The notes under the pieces are model-generated. The model was not told the DNA's origin. It ran no database searches and saw nothing but the letters and a program-made list of their open reading frames with translations. A DNA stretch of 40,632 nt from AV80 sp035536995. Its GTDB lineage: Bacteria > Verrucomicrobiota > Verrucomicrobiia > Chthoniobacterales > UBA10450. Location of the stretch: assembly GCA_035536995.1 (NCBI GenBank), contig DATLNB010000088.1, positions 1 through 40,632 of the forward strand, given 5' to 3'. The translations under genes and the position numbers were made by a program. Below, piece after piece: positions 24,607-30,516 of the stretch (position 1 is its first letter; every line of letters begins with the position of its first letter).

Positions 24607-24622
24607 ACGGAATATTTTCCGT
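24607..24622 (+). promoter_or_regulatory. Candidate activator site: ACGGAA-TATT-TTCCGT
   Basis: A perfect 6-4-6 inverted repeat is centred about 100 bp upstream of the start predicted from the sigma-54 promoter. That is a usual distance for an enhancer site of an NtrC-type activator. A second perfect dyad, GTAAG-ATA-CTTAC, lies at 24647-24659. Binding is inference from position and symmetry. Confidence 0.45.
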
Positions 24623-24690
24623 AGCGTTCGGAATCGGCATCTTTGCGTAAGATACTTACTTTGAATTGTTTATAACTTTGTTTCAGGTTG

Positions 24691-24705
24691 TGGCACGGGC
24701 ATTGC
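24691..24705 (+). promoter_or_regulatory. Sigma-54 (-24/-12) promoter
   Basis: TGGCACGGGCATTGC matches the consensus TGGCAC-N5-TTGC exactly, with the correct GG-to-GC spacing. Transcription should begin near 24716, leaving an 18-nt leader before the ATG at 24734. The AAGGAGG at 24708-24714 would then lie at or before the transcript start and is poorly spaced (19 nt), so translation may not use it. Confidence 0.88.
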
Positions 24706-24733
24706 ATAAGGAGGGGGCAACCAACAACTTCTT

Positions 24734-24952
24734 ATGAAAACAAACCAAGCCCGAAACCAAGTTAAGAAATCGACCTACGCCATGATTCTTCAGTCCGAAG
24801 AAAAAGAGCGCGGTCTCTTTGAAACCCTTATTTACAGCCTGCTCGTCCTGAGCGCCGTCGTCGGCATCTGGCAGTTCGCCCACCTCCGCATCCCCACGCC
24901 GTTCGCCAACACCGAACGCGCCGCCGCGACCCAGGTCGTCGTCCGCAGCTAA
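24734..24952 (+). CDS. 72-residue single-pass membrane protein, sigma-54 controlled
   Basis: It starts MKTNQARNQVKKSTYAMILQ, a basic/polar N-terminal region of about 30 residues with SEEKERG. One hydrophobic helix follows at about 31-50 (TLIYSLLVLSAVVGIWQFAH), then a short tail (IPTPFANTERAAATQVVVRS). No lipobox or cleavage site is obvious, so the N-terminus is probably inside the cell. The first clear signal upstream is the perfect -24/-12 promoter at 24691-24705, with palindromes that could bind an NtrC-type activator; one such activator is encoded at 16884-18281. I do not recognise the family. The strong dedicated promoter suggests a short, tightly switched and perhaps abundant membrane peptide. 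Confidence 0.75.
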   Translation: MKTNQARNQVKKSTYAMILQSEEKERGLFETLIYSLLVLSAVVGIWQFAHLRIPTPFANTERAAATQVVVRS

Positions 24953-24995
24953 TTTCTCGCGTGCCCGCTGGCCGGCTGGTCAGCGGCGCGCGAAT

Positions 24996-25448
24996 TCAGC
25001 GCAGCGTCGTCGGCCGCCAATTCAACGCCCCGTCCGGGGCGATCTCCAAATAAGCGACGCTTGCGGGTGCTCCCCGATTCGGCCGCGTGACGCACCCCGG
25101 ATTCAGAAATCGAATTCCGTCCAGGCACTCGTTCCTCGGAACATGAGTGTGACCGTGCAGGACGACATCCACCTTCCCCGGAGCACGCTCCGGCGGAATA
25201 TGGACGAGATGGAACCGGAGCCGGTTTCGCTTTAGATCGAGAGTCAGGGGCCAGTCGCAATTGCTGTCGCAATTACCGCGCACAACAGTGACCGGTGGTC
25301 CGAACCCTTCGATCGTCTGGAGGACAGTCGGCGCGCAAACATCGCCAAGGTGCCAGATCTCATCCGCGCCGGCCGCGAGCGATGCCAGATTGGGCGGAAT
25401 TTTGTCGTGGGTATCGGCAAGGACAAAGATCTTCAGGGTCGACGCCAT
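24996..25448 (-). CDS. YfcE/MJ0936-type metallophosphoesterase
   Basis: 150 residues with the compact calcineurin-like metal site. The motifs are Asp12-x-His14 in LADTHDK, Asp36 in HLGDV, Asn59 in RGNCD, His83 in LVHIPP, and GHTH at 99-102. Proteins of this size are cytoplasmic phosphodiesterases that act on small phosphodiesters in vitro; the natural substrate is usually unknown. It converges with the small membrane protein gene (43-bp gap) and is divergent from the DEAD-box helicase. The 156-bp divergent gap is largely taken up by a palindromic element. Confidence 0.93.
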   Translation of the reverse strand: MASTLKIFVLADTHDKIPPNLASLAAGADEIWHLGDVCAPTVLQTIEGFGPPVTVVRGNCDSNCDWPLTLDLKRNRLRFHLVHIPPERAPGKVDVVLHGHTHVPRNECLDGIRFLNPGCVTRPNRGAPASVAYLEIAPDGALNWRPTTLR

Positions 25449-25473
25449 CGTCTATTGTTCGCACATCCTCGCC

Positions 25474-25589
25474 CGGAGGGACGTGCTTGTGCACGTGGAA
25501 CCGTTAAGTCAGAGGGCCTGTTTCCGCACGTCCAATCGTTAGGGCGAGCGACCCCTGCAAACTGGGACGTGCAGAAGCACGTCCCTCCG
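25474..25589. repeat. Palindromic element with 23-bp inverted ends in a divergent promoter region
   Basis: Arms 25474-25496 and 25567-25589 (CGGAGGGACGTGCTTSTGCA...) match as reverse complements over 23 bp with one mismatch. Each arm contains an internal ACGTGC/GCACGT dyad. The central 70 bp include a near copy of the recurrent 9-mer (ATCGTTAGGG). The element occupies most of the space between the phosphodiesterase and helicase starts. Confidence 0.87.
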
Positions 25590-25604
25590 AGTAGACTCTG
25601 CGCT

Positions 25605-26822
25605 GTGTCATTCAAGGATTTCGGTCTTTCCAGTGAGGTAGTGCGCGGGACCCAGGCGATGGGTTTTACCGATCCCACGCCTATCCAGCTTCGGGCTTTC
25701 CCGATCGTGCTCAGCGGCAAGGACCTCATAGGGACTGCCCAGACCGGCACCGGCAAGACCGCGGCGTTCGCTCTTCCGATCCTGACGCTCCTGGCGAAAC
25801 ACGGGAACTTTCGCTGCCTCGTCCTCGAGCCAACCCGGGAGCTAGCAGCCCAGGTGGAAACGGCATTCCGGGATTACGGCCGTTTCACGGATTTGCGCGT
25901 CTCGGTTGTCCACGGCGGAGTCGGGTATGGGAAACAACGCGAGGAAGCGGCTGCCGGGGTGGATATTGTAGCGGCGACACCGGGCCGTCTTCTCGATCTG
26001 CTCGAACAAGGGTCCCTGAATTTTCGTCACGTCCAGATCCTGGTTCTGGATGAAGTCGATCGCATGCTCGACATGGGTTTTCTCCCGGATGTCCGCCGGA
26101 TCGTTGAGCAAATTTCCACTGATCGCCAGACCCTGCTCTTCTCCGCAACCTTGCCGCCGGAGATCGAACGGCTCGCTGCCTGGGTCCTGCGCGACCCGGA
26201 AGTGGTCGAGATCGGCGCCCGCCGTTCGCCCGCTGAAACCGTCACCCACGCGGTTTATCCCGTCGCGGCGGAACAGAAATTCGATCTGCTGATGGCTCTG
26301 CTCGAGCGAACGAACTTCGACAGCGCGCTCATTTTCAGCCGGACCAAACACGGCGCCGACAAAATCGCGGTGAAGCTGAAGTCTGGAAAACATTCGGTCG
26401 CTGTCATGCACTCCAACCGGACCCAGCGCGAGCGGGTCGAGGCACTGGAGGGATTCAAAAGCGGCAAATACGAAATCATGGTGGCGACCGACATCGCCGC
26501 GCGCGGGATCGACATTGCTGGTGTCAGTCACGTCATCAATTACGACGTCCCGGAGCATCCGGAGGATTACGTCCACCGCATCGGGCGGACTGGGCGCGCC
26601 CAAAATGTCGGCGACGCTTTCACTCTTATGAACGGCGAAGAGCTCGCGTCCCTCCAGGCTATCGAGCGGTTCATGGGACAAAAGATTCCGCGATTGAAAC
26701 TCGAAAACTTCCCGTATCTCTATACCGCCCTCTTTGAGCCCGAGTCAGCTGAGGGCGGCAAGCGTTCCATTGGCGGAGGTCGTACCCATCGCGGGTATTC
26801 CTTCGGCCGGCGGCGACGCTAG
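25605..26822 (+). CDS. DEAD-box RNA helicase (RhlE-like, DEVD variant)
   Basis: 405 residues with a GTG start at 25605 (SFKDFGLSSEVVRGTQAMGF). An upstream extension of the frame runs through the palindromic repeat and is rejected. Motifs in order are the Q motif GFTDPTPIQ (20-28), Walker A AQTGTGKT (45-52), PTREL, ATPGRLLDLL, motif II DEVD at 149-152 in place of DEAD, SAT (180-182), ATDIAARGID and HRIGRTGRAQ. A short basic tail ends SFGRRRR. It should unwind short RNA duplexes using ATP, in RNA decay or ribosome assembly. The Ala-to-Val change in motif II is conservative and tolerated in some homologues. Confidence 0.95.
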   Translation: MSFKDFGLSSEVVRGTQAMGFTDPTPIQLRAFPIVLSGKDLIGTAQTGTGKTAAFALPILTLLAKHGNFRCLVLEPTRELAAQVETAFRDYGRFTDLRVSVVHGGVGYGKQREEAAAGVDIVAATPGRLLDLLEQGSLNFRHVQILVLDEVDRMLDMGFLPDVRRIVEQISTDRQTLLFSATLPPEIERLAAWVLRDPEVVEIGARRSPAETVTHAVYPVAAEQKFDLLMALLERTNFDSALIFSRTKHGADKIAVKLKSGKHSVAVMHSNRTQRERVEALEGFKSGKYEIMVATDIAARGIDIAGVSHVINYDVPEHPEDYVHRIGRTGRAQNVGDAFTLMNGEELASLQAIERFMGQKIPRLKLENFPYLYTALFEPESAEGGKRSIGGGRTHRGYSFGRRRR

Positions 26823-26834
26823 GCTTCGTCGACA

Positions 26835-26894
26835 GCGTCTGATACAGACGCCCTGCAATTCAACGGCAATGGCAGGCCGTCTCTCAGAGACGGC
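26835..26894. repeat. Two adjacent perfect hairpins after the helicase gene
   Basis: GCGTCTG-ATA-CAGACGC lies at 26835-26851 and GCCGTCTCT-C-AGAGACGGC at 26876-26894. Both contain the word GTCT/AGAC. They lie in the 129-bp gap before the SDR gene and may form a dispersed repeat or a weak terminator. No T-tract follows. Confidence 0.7.
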
Positions 26895-26951
26895 ACCCTC
26901 AGGCCCAATCCGCTGTGGCCCTTTGCGTCCTTTGTGTGAGGTTTTATCAGG

Positions 26952-27650
26952 ATGAAGAACCAAAAAACCGCGTTGGTCACCGGCGCGAACAAGGGAATTG
27001 GCTTTGAAGTCGTCCGCGAATTGGCGCGGCTCGGCCTCCGCGTTTTTCTTGGCGCCCGCAATCCGGAGACGGGTCGGAGCGCTGTCGAGAAACTGAGTGG
27101 GGCGGGTGAAGTCAGCTTCATCGAGATCGACGTCTCGGAGCCCGAGAGCATTCGTCGCGCGGCGGAGGAAGTCGCGGGCCAGACCGATCGCCTCGACGTG
27201 CTGATCAACAATGCCGGCATACTCCTCGACGAAGACGAGGGCGCGCTCACCATTACACCCGAGATTTTCGAATCAACATTGCGCACCAACACTCTCGGAC
27301 CCTGGCTGGTGACGCAGGCATTTGTCCCGCTTCTCCAGAAAGGCCCAGAGGCGCGCGTCGTGAATGTTTCAAGCGGAGGCGGCCAGCTCGAGGATGGCGC
27401 CGACGGCTGGGCGCCGGCTTATTGCGTCTCGAAGACAGCGCTGAACGGCGTGACCGTCCAGCTCGCCGCCGCCCTACCGAAATTCGCGGTAAACTGCGTA
27501 TGTCCGGGTTGGGTCCGCACTGATATGGGCGGCGAAAATGCGGATCGCTCCGTCGCGGAAGGCGCGGCCACTATTGTTTGGCTGGCGATCGATGCGCCGC
27601 ACGACCTGACCGGCAACTTCGTCAAAGACCGGAAAGTCATTCCCTGGTAA
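26952..27650 (+). CDS. Short-chain dehydrogenase/reductase
   Basis: 232 residues of classical SDR form. The cofactor loop is TGANKGIG (10-17), NNAG is at 86-89, the catalytic Ser is at about 140-141 in NVSSGGG, and Tyr157/Lys161 are in AYCVSK. The sequence resembles plant-type carbonyl reductases (KTALVTGANKGIGFEVVREL), which reduce ketones or aldehydes with NADPH. The lack of an acidic residue after the second strand (ARN there) favours NADP. The PAP2 gene starts 12 bp downstream. Confidence 0.94.
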   Translation: MKNQKTALVTGANKGIGFEVVRELARLGLRVFLGARNPETGRSAVEKLSGAGEVSFIEIDVSEPESIRRAAEEVAGQTDRLDVLINNAGILLDEDEGALTITPEIFESTLRTNTLGPWLVTQAFVPLLQKGPEARVVNVSSGGGQLEDGADGWAPAYCVSKTALNGVTVQLAAALPKFAVNCVCPGWVRTDMGGENADRSVAEGAATIVWLAIDAPHDLTGNFVKDRKVIPW

Positions 27651-27662
27651 TTGGTTCCGGCC

Positions 27663-28271
27663 ATGTCAGAAAAGGGTAATCAGGGCTCCGGCGATCCGTC
27701 TTCGCAGCCGAATGACGTTGAGAAAGCCGACATCGCGCTTGGAAAAAAGCTCGCGAAGCATCGGCATCATCCTGTGGCCGAGGCTGCCGGTAAAGCGGGC
27801 AAGTTTGGCGACCAGGGACCCCTCTACGCGCTCTCAGCCGGGGTGCTGGCCGTTGGCGTCGCTGCCCGCGACCGGCGGGTTACGGACACTGGACTTTCCA
27901 TGCTGGGCGCGATTGGCGCAGCGGATGTTCTCAAACGAATTACGAAACGCCTCGTGCGCCGCACCCGCCCGCGTGTCCTGCTCGAGGACGGCCGATACGA
28001 AGCCGACGCGGGCGGTTCGGAGAGCAAACGGGAACAATCTTTTCCATCGGGTCATACCGCGTGCACGGTCGCCGCTGCGCGCGCGTTGTCCCGGCGCGTT
28101 CCTGAAGCGAGGGTCGCGGCTGGTGCCGCATCGGTTGCGATCGGACTGAGCCGGATCGCGAAGGGAGAACATTGGCCGCTCGACGTCGCTGCCGGTGTCG
28201 TTATTGGACTGGCCGCCGAAGCGTTCGCCGCCCTTTTCTTCGCTGCGCAGCGGCCTAATCCGCGGAAATAA
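27663..28271 (+). CDS. PAP2-family phosphatase
   Basis: 202 residues from the ATG at 27663 (MSEKGNQGSGDPSSQPNDVE). All three PAP2 motifs are visible: KRLVRRTRPR, PSGHTA and SRIAKGEHWPLDVAAG. These supply the Lys/Arg, catalytic His and second His pocket. Hydrophobic segments surround them, so it should be an integral membrane enzyme removing phosphate from phosphatidic acid or undecaprenyl pyrophosphate. The polar N-terminal region of about 40 residues is unusual. Its 3' end overlaps the convergent VOC gene by 17 bp. Confidence 0.92.
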   Translation: MSEKGNQGSGDPSSQPNDVEKADIALGKKLAKHRHHPVAEAAGKAGKFGDQGPLYALSAGVLAVGVAARDRRVTDTGLSMLGAIGAADVLKRITKRLVRRTRPRVLLEDGRYEADAGGSESKREQSFPSGHTACTVAAARALSRRVPEARVAAGAASVAIGLSRIAKGEHWPLDVAAGVVIGLAAEAFAALFFAAQRPNPRK

Positions 28272-28620
28272 CGAACCGGTTCCCCTCGCTGTCCTTGAAC
28301 ATTGCGTATTTGCCCCAGGGCTGCTTCTGGGGCGGCCCGTCGAATTCGACGCCGCGGCCTTTCAGCTCTTCGTAAGTCTTGTCGATGTCGCCGCATGAGA
28401 AGGTGGCCGGCATCATCGAGCCGATCCGCTTTTCATCGCCTTCCATGGTGAAGAGGACGACGCGGGTCTCTGCTTTCGGCACTCGCAGCTCGATCCAGCG
28501 CTGTTTCTCTTCGAAGGGCTGATCGGTGATGATGGTGAACCCGAGTTTCTCCGTGTAAAAATCCAGCGCCCGGTTCTGGTCGGCGACAGGGATACTAACG
28601 AATTTAATTTGTTTGATCAT
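28255..28620 (-). CDS. VOC (glyoxalase/bleomycin-resistance fold) protein
   Basis: 121 residues from the ATG at 28620 (MIKQIKFVSIPVADQNRALD). The open frame extends to 28665 but without typical VOC sequence. The paired beta-alpha-beta-beta-beta modules are YTEKLGFTIITDQPFEEKQR and WIELRVPKAETRVVLFTME, then CGDIDKTYEELKGRGVEFDG and WGKYAMFKDSEGNRFVIS. The fold supports diverse metal-dependent chemistry; the substrate is not known. Related small proteins are often annotated as glyoxalase-like. Confidence 0.93.
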   Translation of the reverse strand: MIKQIKFVSIPVADQNRALDFYTEKLGFTIITDQPFEEKQRWIELRVPKAETRVVLFTMEGDEKRIGSMMPATFSCGDIDKTYEELKGRGVEFDGPPQKQPWGKYAMFKDSEGNRFVISAD

Positions 28621-28689
28621 TGGGAGCGCAGTTAACGGCCCGCAACCGGCATCGTCCAGTGACACTCCACGGTTCTGTGCACAAATCGG

Positions 28690-28710
28690 TGTCCGTTTAT
28701 CGATATAGCG
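28690..28710 (+). repeat. 21-bp direct repeat, copy 1
   Basis: The sequence begins TGTCCGTTTATCGATA and ends TAGCG. A second copy with one C/T difference is at 29541-29561. It lies 178 bp upstream of the peptidoglycan-binding-like gene and 70 bp upstream of the divergent VOC gene. It is AT-rich for this genome. It may be a shared regulatory box or a recombination border. The rest of the 267-bp gap holds nothing I can name. Confidence 0.75.
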
Positions 28711-28887
28711 AAAACGTTGTCTTAGTTAATGGCTCCCATTCTGCGGGTTTTGGGCCGGCGCCTTTTTACGTTGTCGGAGAAACAGGTGGTCAGGCGCGAG
28801 CCCTCCCAGCCTGCTTGCTGGAGCTGGCTTCAGAATCCAGGCATTCCTTCAAGACCGCGAATGGAACCAACCACGAATTATAAGCGT

Positions 28888-29499
28888 ATGGGCAAGTTGC
28901 GCGCTTCCCTACTCAGTCTGGTCATTCACCTGTGTCTGATCCCCTTTGTCCTAGCTAATGAGGAGGTGCGCAAAGTCCAGGAAGAACTCCGGAAACGCCA
29001 CCTGTTTTCGGGTAATCCAAACGGTCAAGTCACCCCGGCCCTGTCGGCCGCCGTTGCGCGCTATCAGGGCATAAAAGGTTTTGCCAGGACCGGCATTATC
29101 GACGGCCAGCTTTGTGCGTCGCTCGGCCTCATCGAACCTGTGGCGCCTGCCGGGATCCCGCCTTTTGTCGTCGAGAACGGCGACGGCGTCCGCGGTGCGA
29201 ACGGCGAGCAGCTTCCCATCTCGGTGTTCATGCAAACGAACGATGATCGGGCGGTCCAGTTTGAGCGCGCCATGATGCAGCGGGATCGTAACGCCCTCGC
29301 TCTTCCCGGCAGCAGCCTTGAGCCGGGGGCCGAGACTCAGTCACCAGCGAAGCGTCCTTCCGGGAACCGCGTTCGCCGGGCGGCCGCGCGCAAGGAAACC
29401 AATCCCTTCGCCATCGCCTTTCAGACGGTGGACCGTGCCATCAAGCTCTTGCGCGGGGACGCTGATCCGAAAAAGAAGCGAGCGGCGAAGCGTCTCTGA
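28888..29499 (+). CDS. Secreted peptidoglycan-binding-like protein
   Basis: 203 residues from the ATG at 28888 (MGKLRASLLSLVIHLCLIPF), which gives a signal peptide cleaved near LA-NEEV. A PGRP/PG_binding_1-like module follows (VRKVQEELRKRHLFSGNPNG, QVTPALSAAVARYQGIKGFA, RTGIIDGQLCASLGL). The C-terminal half is basic and low in predicted structure (SPAKRPSGNRVRRAAARKET). No peptidase or lysozyme domain is present. It may bind cell wall or act as a matrix or regulatory partner. The gene is flanked by 21-bp direct repeats. Confidence 0.85.
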   Translation: MGKLRASLLSLVIHLCLIPFVLANEEVRKVQEELRKRHLFSGNPNGQVTPALSAAVARYQGIKGFARTGIIDGQLCASLGLIEPVAPAGIPPFVVENGDGVRGANGEQLPISVFMQTNDDRAVQFERAMMQRDRNALALPGSSLEPGAETQSPAKRPSGNRVRRAAARKETNPFAIAFQTVDRAIKLLRGDADPKKKRAAKRL

Positions 29500-29540
29500 T
29501 CAAAGAGCGCTTCTTCGGAATTCGAGCACCGATTGGGAGC

Positions 29541-29561
29541 TGTCCGTTTATTGATATAGCG
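29541..29561 (+). repeat. 21-bp direct repeat, copy 2
   Basis: The sequence TGTCCGTTTATTGATA...TAGCG is identical to 28690-28710 but for one base. It lies 42 bp after the peptidoglycan-binding-like stop and 52 bp before the winged-helix gene. A pyrimidine-rich stretch follows. Confidence 0.75.
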
Positions 29562-29612
29562 GTCGTCTTTTCTTTTTTTACTTCAGACTTTCTGCTTTCT
29601 ATTTTCTTCGCG

Positions 29613-29924
29613 ATGCCTCGCTTCCACGAAACCATTCCGGTCGACGATTACGTGCTCGATGTTCTCATGCGCGACATCGTCGGCCACGACCGCCAGCCGG
29701 CTGCCTATCTGGTTTACCTGCACCTTTATGGCCGAGCGGCGCGGGCGAAGTGGAAGCCCGTAGACGCCAGTCTCCGGATGGTCGCCGAAGAGACAGGCCT
29801 GTCGAAAAGCGCGGTCCAAACGGCACTCGAGCTTTTGCGGCGGCGCGAGCTGATCAAAACGAGGAGCGATCACGCCACCTCCGTTCCCGAGCATCGCGTG
29901 CTGCGGCCCTGGCGCCGTGGTTAA
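29613..29924 (+). CDS. Small winged-helix DNA-binding protein
   Basis: 103 residues. The central segment AEETGLSKSAVQTALELLRR is a clear helix-turn-helix of the winged type, preceded by a helix (AAYLVYLHLYGRAAR). This resembles HTH_36/plasmid-replication-like or MarR-like wing domains. A short basic tail completes it. It is probably a transcriptional regulator, but the target is not evident. A direct-repeat box lies 52 bp before its start, which could be an autoregulatory site. Confidence 0.85.
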   Translation: MPRFHETIPVDDYVLDVLMRDIVGHDRQPAAYLVYLHLYGRAARAKWKPVDASLRMVAEETGLSKSAVQTALELLRRRELIKTRSDHATSVPEHRVLRPWRRG

Positions 29925-30027
29925 ACATTGCCCGAAACGAAGAACGGCCACGGGCACCCGGGCGCGCGAATTCACGTTAGCGAAGCGAGCATCGTTTCGC
30001 TCACACCTCTAAAAGCGAAGGAAAAAT

Positions 30028-30450
30028 ATGGGTTTGTTTAACACTTTGATGACGAAAATTTTTGGCCAGGCATCGGCGCCAGCGCCGGCCGCGGCGAAAC
30101 CGGCGGAAGCGGGTGGCGCGCCCGGGGGCGCGACCGTTTCGGCACAAGCTACGGCAGCAGCTCCTGGGGCGGCGCCGGTTGCTTCCCAGCCGGTGGATGT
30201 CGCGGCCATTTTAAATGGGCTCGCTGCAAAGAACCCTGAGAAGCTCGATTGGAAGCGTTCGATTGTGGATCTGATGAAGCTTGTCGGCATGGACAGCAGC
30301 CTCGCTGCGCGCAAGGAGCTGGCCACCGACCTGCACTACACAGGCGACCAAAGCGATTCTGCCTCGATGAACATTTGGTTGCATAAAGAAGTGTTGAAGA
30401 AGCTGTCGGAAAACGGCGGGAAAGTTCCGGCCGACTTGTTAAACAGGTAG
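30028..30450 (+). CDS. DUF3597 family protein
   Basis: 140 residues. It opens MGLFNTLMTKIFGQ, then an Ala/Pro-rich linker (about 15-52), then the conserved C-terminal block VDVAAILNGLAAKNPEKLDW, KRSIVDLMKLVGMDSSLAAR and ELATDLHYTGDQSDSASMNI, characteristic of DUF3597. The function of the family is not established. Its recurring KxWxxSIVDLMK motif suggests a small structured domain. Weak purine-rich sequence (AAGGAAAAAT) precedes the ATG. Confidence 0.92.
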   Translation: MGLFNTLMTKIFGQASAPAPAAAKPAEAGGAPGGATVSAQATAAAPGAAPVASQPVDVAAILNGLAAKNPEKLDWKRSIVDLMKLVGMDSSLAARKELATDLHYTGDQSDSASMNIWLHKEVLKKLSENGGKVPADLLNR

Positions 30451-30516
30451 CGGTTACCCGGGAGCTGGCGCGTGCGCCATCTGTTCGACGGCGTATCGCC
30501 GCTCCGCTCATAGGGA

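Noticed and set aside
24708..24714. AAGGAGG as the ribosome-binding site of the small membrane protein
   Set aside because: It lies 19 nt before the ATG and at or before the predicted sigma-54 transcript start, so it is unlikely to work as one.
25350..25604. 85-residue N-terminal extension of the DEAD-box helicase
   Set aside because: It is translated from the divergent phosphodiesterase gene and a palindromic repeat. The Q motif is correctly placed from the GTG at 25605.
28729..28887. N-terminal extension of the peptidoglycan-binding-like protein
   Set aside because: The extension has no conserved features and would bury the clear signal peptide beginning at 28888.
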